Origin: Nitrospira moscoviensis
GTDB lineage: Bacteria > Nitrospirota > Nitrospiria > Nitrospirales > Nitrospiraceae
Reading direction: 5' to 3'
Assembly: GCF_001273775.1 (NCBI RefSeq)
Contig: NZ_CP011801.1
Location: forward strand, 2,396,001 to 2,460,000
Length of the DNA stretch: 64,000 bases
Shown here: positions 1 to 8,254 of the stretch, piece after piece
Layout: each line of letters begins with the position of its first letter
Position numbering within the stretch: position 1 is the first letter of the stretch
The notes under the pieces: model-generated
What the model saw: only the letters and a program-made list of their open reading frames with translations
What the model was told of the DNA's origin: nothing
Databases searched by the model: none
Program-made: the position numbers and the translations under genes

Positions 1-1817
1 AACTTCGACGAGGCGGCCGTCGGTCCGTCCCGCGTCGGCTGCGGCGCGGCGCCGCCGACGCCTTCGTCCTGCACACCGATCACCAACTCGCCCTGCCGTT
101 CGTCGATCGTCACCACCGCCCGGTGGGTGCGGGCGTGCTTGCGGACGTTCACCAGCAGCTCGCGCACGGATTGGAACAGCAACACCGCCTGGTCTTCCGG
201 CAGCTCCAGACGATCGGGCACCGACTGCCGCACCTCGACGCTCAACTCTTGCCGCACCATCTGCTCGGCCAGCCACTGGAGCGCCACCGGCAAGCCGAAT
301 TCATGCAACACCGGCGGGCTGAGCTGCGTGACCAGCGTGCGGGTATACGTCAAGGCCTCGTTCACGACTTGCTCCGTCTCCGCGAGCAGCTCCGGCTGCC
401 CGTGGGCCGGCACACGCTTCAGTTGGCCCAGCTTCATCCGCACGAGGGCCAGCAACTGCGCCAGATAGTCGTGCAGGTCCGTCGCCAGCCGCTTCCGCTC
501 CCGTTGCTCCGTCAAATTCAGCTCCGTCGCCAACGCCCGCAGCCGGTCGTGCGACTGCACCAACTCCCTCGTCCGCTCGGCCACCCGCCATTCCAGCTCC
601 AACGTGAACGACCGCAGCCGTTCTTCGATGCGCTTCCGCTGCGTCACGTCGTAGTTCACACCGACGATCCGAAGCGGCCGGCCCCGCTCGTCCTTCATCA
701 CCTGCCCCCGCGCCGCGAGCCACCGCAGTTGGCCGTCGGGATGCACGACGCGAAACTCATAGTCCATGTCGCCGGCCTCCGCCACGGCCCGTTCCACCGC
801 CTGCTGGATCAGCGCCCGATCGTCGGGATGGACGCACGCGTAAAACGCGTCGCGCGACGGGGTCGTCTCGCCCTCCCGCAGGCCCAGCAACGCATACTCG
901 TGGGCGTCCCAGCGGGTCCGCTCGGTCGCGAGATCCACGTCCCACGTGCCCATCTGTCCGGCGGAGAGGGCCAGACGGAGTCGCTCTTCGCTCTCGCGCA
1001 AGGCTTCGTCCGCCGCCAGCCGGTGGGAGATGTCGACGATCGCGCCGACGACCCGCGCGGCCTTCCCGTGGCGGTCGAGAAGCACCTCGCGGGAGGATTG
1101 CACCCACATCCACGATCCGGAGGCGTGTTTCAGGCGGAACGACGCCTTCATGACCCCGCCCTGTTCCATCTGCCGGTTCAGCTGAGCCAGATAACCGGGG
1201 AGATCGTCGGGATGGATGCGGGACTTCCACCACTCGAGCTCGAACCGGATCTCCTCGCGCGTCAAGCCGGCCAGCCGGTCCATGCCGTGCACGATCGCCT
1301 GCTCGGGATGCGCGAGATCGATGTCGTACACGACCGCGCCGGCGGAATCCGCGGCGCGCCGGAACCGCTCTTCGCTGGCGCGCACGGCCTCCTGCGCCCG
1401 CCGCCGGTCGGTGACATCGCTCAGCACGACGACGGCGCCTGTGACCCGCCCGTCTTCTTGAATCGGCGAGCTGGTGAACGACACCGGCAGCGGCGCGCCG
1501 TCTTTCCGCCAGAAGAGTTGGTCATCCCCGCGGTGCGCGCGCCCGTCCCGCAGCACGGCCTCGATCGGACAGTCTTCATGCGCATAGGGACGGCCGTCCG
1601 GATGCGCATAGTGGAGCAGCTCGTGCAGATTGCGGCCGAGCAGTTCTTCCTGCCGATAGCCGAACATCGCCGCGCCGGCCTGATTGATGAAGGTGGCCCG
1701 CCCCTCCGCATCCAGGCCGTAGATCCCCTCGCCGGCGGCCTCCAGTATGACGGACAGCTGATCTTTGACGCGCGCCAGCTCTTGCTCCGCGCGCTTGTCA
1801 TGCACGATATGCAGCAT
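1..1817 (-). CDS. PAS-domain sensor histidine kinase (HisKA_3 type), 3' end cut by window edge
   Basis: Soluble sensor kinase of the NarX/DegS class that would phosphorylate a NarL/FixJ-type response regulator. Reading from an ATG at 1817 (GTG at 1832 is an alternative) there are three PAS modules, then a coiled segment and a HisKA_3 domain with the phosphorylatable His in LHDYLAQ. An HATPase_c domain follows, with an N-box (NVRKHA) and a G1 box (DEGVGG). The frame stays open to position 1, so the end of the ATPase domain lies outside the window. No membrane segment is seen, so the signal is probably cytoplasmic. It lies downstream of a second kinase of the same design, separated by a repeat, and the two share similar dimerisation domains. 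The frame was read from the sequence because no stop codon falls in the window. Confidence 0.9.
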   Translation of the reverse strand, partial: MLHIVHDKRAEQELARVKDQLSVILEAAGEGIYGLDAEGRATFINQAGAAMFGYRQEELLGRNLHELLHYAHPDGRPYAHEDCPIEAVLRDGRAHRGDDQLFWRKDGAPLPVSFTSSPIQEDGRVTGAVVVLSDVTDRRRAQEAVRASEERFRRAADSAGAVVYDIDLAHPEQAIVHGMDRLAGLTREEIRFELEWWKSRIHPDDLPGYLAQLNRQMEQGGVMKASFRLKHASGSWMWVQSSREVLLDRHGKAARVVGAIVDISHRLAADEALRESEERLRLALSAGQMGTWDVDLATERTRWDAHEYALLGLREGETTPSRDAFYACVHPDDRALIQQAVERAVAEAGDMDYEFRVVHPDGQLRWLAARGQVMKDERGRPLRIVGVNYDVTQRKRIEERLRSFTLELEWRVAERTRELVQSHDRLRALATELNLTEQRERKRLATDLHDYLAQLLALVRMKLGQLKRVPAHGQPELLAETEQVVNEALTYTRTLVTQLSPPVLHEFGLPVALQWLAEQMVRQELSVEVRQSVPDRLELPEDQAVLLFQSVRELLVNVRKHARTHRAVVTIDERQGELVIGVQDEGVGGAAPQPTRDGPTAASSK

Positions 1818-1843
1818 GATTGGATCGATCACGGTCTCTCTGG

Positions 1844-1926
1844 CAGTGCCGAGGGCTGAGGTTCGAGGGCCGAGACGGGCCGGCGCGTCTCGCTCGGCCG
1901 TCGGCCCTTTCGCGCTCGGCGCTGTC
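1844..1926. repeat. Family C intergenic repeat (GGGCCGAG words)
   Basis: Degenerate copies of GGGCCGAG/CTCGGCCC run in opposite orientations between the two kinase genes. The stop codon of the upstream kinase lies at the edge. Other family C copies are at about 6928, 40069 and 44125. Confidence 0.6.
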
Positions 1927-4843
1927 AGCTTCGCGCGCCGGCGACGGCGGTTTCGATGGTTTCGTACAATTGATCCGCGGCGCTTTCCTTGGTGAGAAAC
2001 GCGGCGGCGCCCGCCTCCCGCATGGCCCGCACGACGTGCTCCGCCTGATTGACGGAGAGCCCCACGACGACGGTCTGGGGATGCGCGCGGCGGATGCGCT
2101 TGGTCGCTTCGATGCCGTCAAGCCGCGGCAGATTCACGTCCATGACGACGAGATCCGGCTTCAGCAGACCGGCCAACGTCACGGCTTCCTCGCCGTCGCC
2201 CGCTTCGGCGATGATGTCGAGATCAGCGTACCCGTCGAGCAGGCTGCGCAAGCCCTGCCGCACCATGGCGTGGTCGTCCACGAGCAGCACGCGAACCGGC
2301 GCTGAGGAACGTGAGGCGTGATCCGCGAGGCGTGATGCGCTTGCGGACACACCGCTCGGCTCTTCTACGCGTACCGCTTCACGCTTCACGCTGAACGTCT
2401 CTGCGGCTCCGCCGCCGAGCGTCGCCAGGCTCACGCCCAGCGTGACGATCGTCCCGGCGCCGGGCCTGGACTCCATCTGCATCCATCCGTCGACCGCTTC
2501 CATGCGCTCGCGGATGCTGAAGAGCCCGAAGGTGGTCGTTTTCTTATCCAGCACGACGGCGGGATCGCATCCCCGCCCCCGGTCCCGCACGCTGATCTGG
2601 AGCCGCCCCGGCGGGTCTTCCCGCATCGCCACCGAGGCGCGGTTCACGCCCGCATGCTTCAGCACGTTGAACAACAGCTCGCGCACGCATTGGTACAGCA
2701 TGCGCGTCAGGTCTTCCGACATCGGCGGCGTGGCCGCAGGCACATCCACCTCCACCTCCAGCCCTTGCGCCGCCATCGTTTCCCCGAGCCACCGCAGCCC
2801 GCCCGCCAGGCCGAATTGCCGGAGCGTCGGCGGCATCAGCTCGGCGACGAGCGTGCGCGTGTACGTGAGGCACTGGTCGATCAGGTCGTCGGCGTCGCGC
2901 AGCACGCCGGCGGCGGGATCGGGCGCGATCGTCTGGGTCGCCTGGTTGAGCTTGAGGCGGGTCACCACGAGCATCTGCGCCAGATAGTCGTGCAGCTCGC
3001 TCGCGATGCGCTGCCGCTCCCGCTGCTCCGTCAGCGTCAATTCCTGCGCGAGGCCGCGCAGCCGATCGTGCGTGTGGACCAACTCCTTCGTACGCTCGGC
3101 GATGCGCCGCTCCAGCTCCTTCGTCCATTCCACCCGCTGCGCTTCGGCTTCTTTGCGCCCCGTCACGTCGAAGGTGACGCCCACGAACCGGGCCGGCCGT
3201 CCGGCCTCGTCGTAATGGATCCGCCCGTAGGGCGCGAGCCAGCGCACCTCGCCGGTGTCCGCGCGCCGGATGCGATGCTCGGCATGATACAGTCCCCCGC
3301 CCGCCGTGGCCGCGTCCATCGCCTGCCGCACCGCCTCCCGATCGTCTTCGTGCACCGCCCGCCACCACAGATCGGCGGACGCGTCCACCGTGTGCGGCTC
3401 ATAGCCCAGCAACAGGAAATTCTCCCGATTCCAGACGGCCCGCCCGGTGGCCATGTCGACGTCCCACGTGCCCATGGCCGCTCCCTCCACCGCGAGGCGC
3501 AGCCGCTCCTCGCTCTCGGTCAGTTGCGCGGCCCGCCGCCGCGATTCCTGCAGGAGGCGGCGGCGCTCCTTCGCCATCGCGACGTACGAGGCCACGGCTT
3601 CCATCAGCTCGATCTCGTCCGCTTCGAACGACGTCCGCCGGCTGCTGGCCAGCGCCAGCGTGCCGAGCAGCCGATCGCCCACGACGAGCGGGAACGACAC
3701 GTAGGCGGTGGACCCGATGGCCTGGAGGCGGGCCGCGCGCGGATCCGTCGCGTCCTGCAGCCGTTCCACGACGACCGGCCGCCGCGTTTGCGCCGATGCC
3801 CCGCCCAGCGTCTCGCCGAATTTCAGGAAGGACAACGGCGGCAGCGCCTCCTCCGGCACGCCGGCCCAGCCGGTGAGCACGATCCCCGTCTGGTCGCCCG
3901 CCACGTCGTAATCCAAGAACGTGTCCAGCGAGAAGGCGGCCTTGAGCGACACGAAGAGGTCCTGCATGATCTCCGCCGGATCCTCCACGCGCAGCAGCTT
4001 GTCCATCGTGTCGCTCAGCAGCTGCTGCCAGAGCACGTGATTGTGCAGATCGAATTCGGCCCGCTTGCGGGCGTCGATGTCCTCGACGACGCCGATCAGC
4101 GACTGAATCCGGCCGCCGGCATCCCATTGGATCGACAGGGTGACGGTCACCCAGACCGCGTCGCCGTCGGGGCGCAGCAGCCGTTGATCGAGCGACACCT
4201 CCGGGAGGCCGCCCAGCAACAGTTTGCCGACCAGCGCCTCGTGCTCGGCGCGGTCCTCGGGATGGGATAATTCGCGCAGCTCGTATTTCAGCAGCTCGTC
4301 CGCGGGGCGCCCCGCGATCGCGCACAGCTTGTCGTTCACGCGGAGCAGGCGGCCGTCCGGTCCCACGACGCACATGCCGACCGCCGCCTGTTCGAAGAGG
4401 CCGCGGAACTGCTCTTCGCTGCGGCGCAGCCGCTCCACCAGCTGCTGGTTTTCCTGCTGGCGCGCGCGCAGCCGCAGCAACGACGCGACGGCGGACACCA
4501 ATTCTTCCGGCTCGAACGGCTCGACCAGGTAGCCGTCCGATCCGACGTCCAGGCCCAAGGCCCGTTCGCTCGACACATGCGCCGCCGAAATATGGAGCAC
4601 CAGCACGTCCGCATGCTCGGGCAGGCTTTTGATGCGCTGGCACAGCTCCAGCCCGTTGATGTCCGGCATCTGCACTTTGAGCAACACGAGCGCCGGATGC
4701 GCCTCGTCCAGCACCCGCAGCGCCCCGCGCCCCGTGCCCGCGTCGACGACTTCATAGCCCGCCCGCTCCAAGATCGCCCGCTTCGCGGCCCGCCGGTCTT
4801 CCCGGTCGTCGACATTCAAAATCATCGATGTGTGTGCGCTCAT
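1925..4843 (-). CDS. Hybrid histidine kinase: pseudo-receiver, PAS, GAF, PAS, HisKA_3, HATPase, NarL-type receiver
   Basis: A 972-residue cytoplasmic signalling protein. The start at 4843 has GGGAGGGG upstream; an in-frame ATG at 4918 lacks this. The domains in order are an N-terminal receiver (about 6-120), PAS (140-260), GAF (290-440), PAS (460-580), HisKA_3 with His in LHDYLAQ (about 630), HATPase_c with N-box NVLKHA, and a C-terminal receiver with phosphoacceptor Asp in MDVNLP and Lys in TKES. The N-terminal receiver has Lys where the phosphoacceptor Asp should be (LVLLKVQMPD) and Glu in place of the conserved Lys (VEPFEPEEL), so it cannot be phosphorylated in the usual way. The C-terminal receiver looks like that of NarL-type regulators but has no DNA-binding domain. 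The linker before it is encoded by a family G inverted repeat, as if a kinase gene and a regulator gene had been joined through intergenic DNA. A CCTAGT-box promoter lies upstream. Confidence 0.92.
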   Translation of the reverse strand: MSAHTSMILNVDDREDRRAAKRAILERAGYEVVDAGTGRGALRVLDEAHPALVLLKVQMPDINGLELCQRIKSLPEHADVLVLHISAAHVSSERALGLDVGSDGYLVEPFEPEELVSAVASLLRLRARQQENQQLVERLRRSEEQFRGLFEQAAVGMCVVGPDGRLLRVNDKLCAIAGRPADELLKYELRELSHPEDRAEHEALVGKLLLGGLPEVSLDQRLLRPDGDAVWVTVTLSIQWDAGGRIQSLIGVVEDIDARKRAEFDLHNHVLWQQLLSDTMDKLLRVEDPAEIMQDLFVSLKAAFSLDTFLDYDVAGDQTGIVLTGWAGVPEEALPPLSFLKFGETLGGASAQTRRPVVVERLQDATDPRAARLQAIGSTAYVSFPLVVGDRLLGTLALASSRRTSFEADEIELMEAVASYVAMAKERRRLLQESRRRAAQLTESEERLRLAVEGAAMGTWDVDMATGRAVWNRENFLLLGYEPHTVDASADLWWRAVHEDDREAVRQAMDAATAGGGLYHAEHRIRRADTGEVRWLAPYGRIHYDEAGRPARFVGVTFDVTGRKEAEAQRVEWTKELERRIAERTKELVHTHDRLRGLAQELTLTEQRERQRIASELHDYLAQMLVVTRLKLNQATQTIAPDPAAGVLRDADDLIDQCLTYTRTLVAELMPPTLRQFGLAGGLRWLGETMAAQGLEVEVDVPAATPPMSEDLTRMLYQCVRELLFNVLKHAGVNRASVAMREDPPGRLQISVRDRGRGCDPAVVLDKKTTTFGLFSIRERMEAVDGWMQMESRPGAGTIVTLGVSLATLGGGAAETFSVKREAVRVEEPSGVSASASRLADHASRSSAPVRVLLVDDHAMVRQGLRSLLDGYADLDIIAEAGDGEEAVTLAGLLKPDLVVMDVNLPRLDGIEATKRIRRAHPQTVVVGLSVNQAEHVVRAMREAGAAAFLTKESAADQLYETIETAVAGARS
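2307..2400. repeat. Family G inverted repeat inside a coding sequence
   Basis: Copies of GTGAGGCGTGAT on one side and CGCTTCACGCTTCACGC on the other form an imperfect inverted repeat. It lies in frame within the hybrid kinase and encodes the Ser/Ala-rich linker between the ATPase domain and the C-terminal receiver. The same word occurs intergenically at 52058-52104. Confidence 0.65.
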
Positions 4844-4927
4844 TCCGCCCCTCCCTGGTGCCGAAGCGCGTATGACAATGTGGCCCTGACTCCTCCTCCC
4901 GCCCGAGACTTGCGCCAAAGGCGAGTC

Positions 4928-4973
4928 ACCTTAGGGGCAAGCGCTCGACTTTCCTACTAGGGGGAACCCTAGT
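4928..4973 (-). promoter_or_regulatory. CCTAGT-class promoter for the hybrid kinase
   Basis: On the minus strand a box containing ACTAGGG and CCTAGTAG (also a perfect 7-4-7 palindrome, 4956-4973) is followed after exactly 20 bases by TAAGGT as a -10 element (4928-4933). The predicted transcript starts near 4921 and leaves a leader of about 78 nt. The architecture matches four other promoters in the window. The rest of the 357-base gap 4844-5200 shows no gene. Confidence 0.6.
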
Positions 4974-5200
4974 CGGTCCGGCTCGGCGCGCCACAGGGGT
5001 CGACCGAGGGCGACACACGATGAACGGCATTGTGAACAGGTCGTGTCGTGGAGCGGGAAAAAACAAATCTGGGACCCCCGCGAGCGCCCGGGGACCGAAT
5101 CCTTCGCCCCGTCTCCGCGTGGTGTCTGTCCCTCCGAACCGGGCGAGCGCCTCAGGACGACGGAGCCGGTCCCCGAGATCGGCCGCGGACTCCCTGTCGT

Positions 5201-5566
5201 TCACGGCGCCGGCGGAGGCGGCGGCGGTTCATGCACTTCGGCGGGCATCGCTTCGATCACTTTGACGGTCCGCCCGGCTTCGTCGAGCTGCATCGTCACG
5301 CGGTCTCCGATGGAGAGGCGGGCAAACTGCTCGGGACGGGCCACATCGAAGAAAATCGGTTTTCCCAAATCCGTCTTCAGCATGCCTTTCCCGGCGGACA
5401 AATCCAGCATGGTGAGCGTGCCGGTCACGGTATGCGCCGGCACGGTGGATTCCGTCGCGGTGTCCGCGGTCGGCGCCCCGCTGAGGAATCCTGCCGCGAT
5501 GAAGCAGCCGGTAAGCAGCATCCGGCCCACGGCGCCGCCGTGCGCACGGCTCCGGTTACCAGACAT
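5201..5566 (-). CDS. Small exported protein of the DLGKP family (unknown function)
   Basis: A 121-residue protein with an N-terminal signal-like hydrophobic stretch (about 15-32) and a proline-rich tail. Its core (GTLTMLDLS ... TDLGKPIFFDV ... GDRVTMQLDEAGRTVKV) is closely matched by the protein at 30428, so the two are paralogues. The alternating hydrophobic pattern suggests a small beta-barrel, but no function is known to me. Its ATG lies inside the end of the upstream gene (11-base overlap), so the two are probably translationally coupled. Confidence 0.8.
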   Translation of the reverse strand: MSGNRSRAHGGAVGRMLLTGCFIAAGFLSGAPTADTATESTVPAHTVTGTLTMLDLSAGKGMLKTDLGKPIFFDVARPEQFARLSIGDRVTMQLDEAGRTVKVIEAMPAEVHEPPPPPPAP

Positions 5567-5903
5567 AGATGAGATGGCGCTTCGCGCGCCGCTCCCTGAC
5601 GGGCATCGATACGGTCAACGCCTCCTCGGACGTCTGCACGACCGCTTGATCGACCAGGGCGTCCGGCGGCAGCGGCACCCATCTCGAGACCGGTCCGCTG
5701 CGGACCCTCAACGCGCCCGGCGCCAGATCGACCGTCACCTCGCGCCGCTGCGACGGCGGCAGCGGCGCGGTGAGCCGGAATGTTCCGTCGCCGTCGATCA
5801 CCCGGATGGCGGACAGCACCGTCTCCGATGCGCCGCCGGTTTCCGCCGCCGGCGCGTCGAGCCGCCGCAGCGCATGGTCACAATCCTCCTGTGTGACGAT
5901 CAT
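5556..5903 (-). CDS. Hsp20-like small protein
   Basis: A 115-residue protein starting at 5903, with AAGGAGTGG upstream. The middle part (LTAPLPPSQRREVTVDLAPGALRV ... RWVPLPPDALVDQAVV ... EALTVSMPV, written here with gaps) follows the spacing of an alpha-crystallin domain, including the 'LP..V' strand and the final 'LTVSMPV' strand. It is short and divergent, and lacks a clear C-terminal I-X-I motif, so a divergent small heat-shock protein is only a probable call. It is first in a two-gene unit with the DLGKP protein and has a CCTAGT-class promoter. Confidence 0.6.
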   Translation of the reverse strand: MIVTQEDCDHALRRLDAPAAETGGASETVLSAIRVIDGDGTFRLTAPLPPSQRREVTVDLAPGALRVRSGPVSRWVPLPPDALVDQAVVQTSEEALTVSMPVRERRAKRHLIYVW

Positions 5904-5965
5904 AGGCCACTCCTTCCGGTCTTCATCGTGATGCCGTTCGGCGTCGATCCGTATACCGAGCGCAC

Positions 5966-6010
5966 ACACTAGTCGCCTCGCGCAGACGCCACCACTAGGC
6001 GTTCCCCCGG
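5966..6010 (-). promoter_or_regulatory. CCTAGT-class promoter for the Hsp20-like operon
   Basis: On the minus strand the box ends in CGCCTAGTGG (5992-6001). It is followed after 20 bases by TAGTGT (5966-5971). The predicted start is near 5959, with a leader of about 56 nt to the ATG at 5903. Confidence 0.58.
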
Positions 6011-6022
6011 TCGCCCGCCGGA

Positions 6023-6113
6023 GAAGCGTTGAGCAGGACAGCGTTGAGCATTGAGATTGCTGGTGTTGATTAGGATGCGTTCCACCTCAACGCTCAATGC
6101 TGCTGCCGTGCCG
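6023..6113. repeat. Family B inverted repeat (AGCGTTGAG words)
   Basis: Several AGCGTTGAG/CATTGAG copies are followed by CTCAACGCTCAATGC copies, so the strand can fold on itself. A partial copy at 6186-6228 overlaps the start codon of the next gene. Family B also occurs at 14974, 29985 and 36618. Confidence 0.65.
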
Positions 6114-6205
6114 CCCCGTAACTGGGGACCTGACCAATTCATGTCTCGCCGGGAACCGGATACCATAACGCCATTCGAACGCCATCGCTCAACCCCCGTC
6201 GCTCA

Positions 6206-6961
6206 ATGCTCTCTCGCTTTCAACTGACGGCCGCCGGCCCGGCGCTCATCGCGGTGTGTGCCGCCTGCTCCGTGAATCCCTACACGCAGCGCATGCAGCT
6301 CGTGCTGGTCTCGCCGTCCTACGAAGCGAAGCTCGGCGCGGCCGCCTATCGGAAGATGCTCGACGAGAATCCCGTGCGCACCGATCCGGCGGCGGTCATT
6401 CCCGTGCAGCGCGTGATGGGCCGCTTGATCGCCGCCGCGCGGCAGTCGAAGTACGCCGACATCGCCCGGTCGTTCGAGTGGGACATCTCGGTGATCGAGG
6501 ATCCCCACATGCGCAACGCCGTCGCGTTGCCGGGCGGCAAGTTGCTCGTCTACACCGGCTTGTTGCCGGTGGCGCAACATGAGGCGGGGCTGGCCGCGGT
6601 GCTCAGCCACGAAATCGTGCATGCGCTCGCGCGACACAGCGTGGAGCAGCTGACGTACGACGCGCTCCGCGTGACGCGGGAATCCGCGCGGCTGCCGTTC
6701 AGTCGCAATCACGAATTGGAAGCGGATTACATCGGCCTGCTGCTGATGGCGGCCGCCGGATACGATCCGCGTGAAGCAGTGGGACTGTGGGAGCGGATGA
6801 AGGCCAGCGGCGATGAGCTGCCGCCCGAATATCTCTCCAGCCATCCGTCCTACGAGCGGCGCATCGAAGCGCTCCACGCGCACATGCCGGAGGCGTGGGA
6901 GATGTATGAACAGATTCGATCACAGGACAGGGCCGAGACGCGAGTACCGAGGGCCGAGTAA
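6206..6961 (+). CDS. M48-family zinc metalloprotease, exported
   Basis: A 251-residue protein with a hydrophobic N-terminus ending in a cysteine (AVCAAC), so a lipoprotein or secreted form is likely. HEIVHALARH (about 137) gives the HExxH zinc ligands, and HELEADYIG supplies the downstream Glu, as in the BepA/LoiP group of periplasmic proteases that act on outer-membrane proteins. The start codon lies within a family B repeat and has no visible ribosome site, so the start is uncertain. The last dozen residues (ETRVPRAE) are encoded by a family C repeat that also supplies the stop codon. Confidence 0.85.
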   Translation: MLSRFQLTAAGPALIAVCAACSVNPYTQRMQLVLVSPSYEAKLGAAAYRKMLDENPVRTDPAAVIPVQRVMGRLIAAARQSKYADIARSFEWDISVIEDPHMRNAVALPGGKLLVYTGLLPVAQHEAGLAAVLSHEIVHALARHSVEQLTYDALRVTRESARLPFSRNHELEADYIGLLLMAAAGYDPREAVGLWERMKASGDELPPEYLSSHPSYERRIEALHAHMPEAWEMYEQIRSQDRAETRVPRAE

Positions 6962-7062
6962 AAACGTTCCAGGGCTCCGCCCTCTCGCTCGGCTCGGCAC
7001 TCGGCCCTTTCTCGCTCGGCCCTCTCGTTCGGCCCGGCCCTCGGCCCTTTCTTGCTTGACCC
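6928..7062. repeat. Family C inverted repeat overlapping a gene end
   Basis: Copies of GGGCCGAG face CTCGGCCC copies between the M48 protease gene and the convergent gene at 7069. The element encodes the C-terminus of the protease. No T-tract follows, so it is not a classical terminator. Confidence 0.65.
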
Positions 7063-7068
7063 TCTTGT

Positions 7069-7320
7069 TTACGCCGCGGCCAGCCGCACGGCATAGACTC
7101 CCGGCCCCCGGGGAACCAGCCGCAGCTCGCCGCTTCTGGTCAACCGATCGACCTCGAGAAACACCTGATTCCAGGTGCAGCACGAACAGTTCCGTACCAA
7201 CTCCTCCATGTCGCATTCATGCCTTCCCCGGAGCGCGTCGAGAATCGTGGCGCGGACATCGGCGCCGCCCGCCAACGGCACGCACGTCCCGGCCCCGGCA
7301 CTCAGCCGTTCGGTATTCAT
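7069..7320 (-). CDS. Small winged-helix-like protein
   Basis: An 83-residue protein with AGGAGG before the ATG. The segment EELVRNCSCCTWNQVFLEVD followed by LTRSGELRLVPRGPGVYAVRL reads as helix, helix and then a beta-hairpin wing, as in small winged-helix DNA-binding proteins. Three cysteines in NCSCCTW are unusual and might bind metal. The target is unknown. It has its own CCTAGT-class promoter, which ties it to the hybrid-kinase and efflux genes. Confidence 0.7.
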   Translation of the reverse strand: MNTERLSAGAGTCVPLAGGADVRATILDALRGRHECDMEELVRNCSCCTWNQVFLEVDRLTRSGELRLVPRGPGVYAVRLAAA

Positions 7321-7383
7321 AGGTCCTCCTGTGTCACTCTACACTCAAGGCTTTTTTGCTCAACGCCGCTTCAGACCAGTGCG

Positions 7384-7428
7384 ACCCTACTCATTCAGCC
7401 TTCCCGAGGCCACTAGGAGAATCCCTGG
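7384..7428 (-). promoter_or_regulatory. CCTAGT-class promoter for the winged-helix gene
   Basis: On the minus strand CCAGGGATTCTCCTAGTGG is followed after 20 bases by TAGGGT (7384-7389). The box matches the one at 55877 at 16 of 19 positions. The leader to the ATG at 7320 would be about 57 nt. Confidence 0.65.
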
Positions 7429-7433
7429 CAGAC

Positions 7434-7522
7434 GGTCTATTTGGTCTGTCTCGTTCATTTGGTCTATCTCGTTTGAGTTGTTCGCTCTAGACAGACCAGA
7501 CAGACAGCGCACCAGAGAGACC
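7434..7522. repeat. Family D inverted repeat (GGTCTATCTGGTCTGTC words)
   Basis: GGTCTATTTGGTCTGTC-like copies are followed by AGACAGACCAGACAGAC-like copies, forming a long imperfect hairpin. Further family D copies lie at 27904-28020 and 50706-50818. Confidence 0.65.
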
Positions 7523-7580
7523 ACATCGTTGGGGCTTTGCCCAGTAGGCGGGGAGATGATCGAGTGAGTAGAGTGCCTTT

Positions 7581-8240
7581 ATGTTGATGCGGTTGGCTCT
7601 CGGGATGCTGATCTGGTCGATCCTGCGGTCGGCCGCGCCGGCGGAGGCCGCCGCGCCTCCCGCCCGGCAACAGTTGATTACGTTTCTCGGCGTGACGATG
7701 GAACGCCGCATGGGGGAAGAGCCGAAGGGTGCGGTGGGACAACTGGTCGTCGAATGGACGCCCCGCTCGGATCACGACGGGATGACCGTCACCTGCTCGC
7801 AGGGCTTCAGCCCCTATACGATGACCTCGATCGTATCGGCGATCGAGCGCGTGGCCCGGATGGCCGGCATGGAGAGCAGTTCCTGGAACGTCGTCATCCG
7901 CCGGCACGACGAGGGCCAACCGTACGGCACCGTCTACGGCGACAGCCTCTCGGCCATGGTCGGCTTGACGGTCCTCGCGCTGGCGAAGGGCGATCAGGTG
8001 CTGCCCGACCGGGTCTTGACGGGCACGATCACGGCGGACGGCCGGCTCGGCCCGGTGAGCGCGGTGAACTCCAAGATCGCCGCGGCGCATGCGCGCCATT
8101 TCCGGCGAGTAATCGTGCCGGACAGTTTGGACCCGACGGACCGCGATTGGCACACGCCGTTTCTGATGCAGGTGTCTCCCATCCAGTCCGTCTCGGCCGC
8201 CTATCAGGCGCTAACTGACCGGCAAATGGCTCTCCGCTAG
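7581..8240 (+). CDS. Exported stand-alone Lon-type (S16) protease domain
   Basis: A 219-residue protein with an N-terminal signal peptide (1-23) and no AAA+ domain. The C-terminal half carries the S16 signature: YGDSLSAMVGLTVL has the candidate nucleophile Ser, and VNSKIAAAHA has the Lys of the Ser-Lys dyad. GRLGPVSAV between them is typical of Lon. Periplasmic stand-alone Lon domains are known but poorly studied. The methyltransferase gene follows after 14 bases. Confidence 0.75.
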   Translation: MLMRLALGMLIWSILRSAAPAEAAAPPARQQLITFLGVTMERRMGEEPKGAVGQLVVEWTPRSDHDGMTVTCSQGFSPYTMTSIVSAIERVARMAGMESSSWNVVIRRHDEGQPYGTVYGDSLSAMVGLTVLALAKGDQVLPDRVLTGTITADGRLGPVSAVNSKIAAAHARHFRRVIVPDSLDPTDRDWHTPFLMQVSPIQSVSAAYQALTDRQMALR

Positions 8241-8254
8241 GGGACAGGACAGCC

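Noticed and set aside
123..1859. Long open frame on the plus strand (578 codons)
   Set aside because: It is antisense to the sensor kinase, whose minus-strand frame has clear PAS, HisKA_3 and HATPase motifs. The plus-strand product is rich in His, Arg, Gln and Pro as expected for a shadow in GC-rich DNA.
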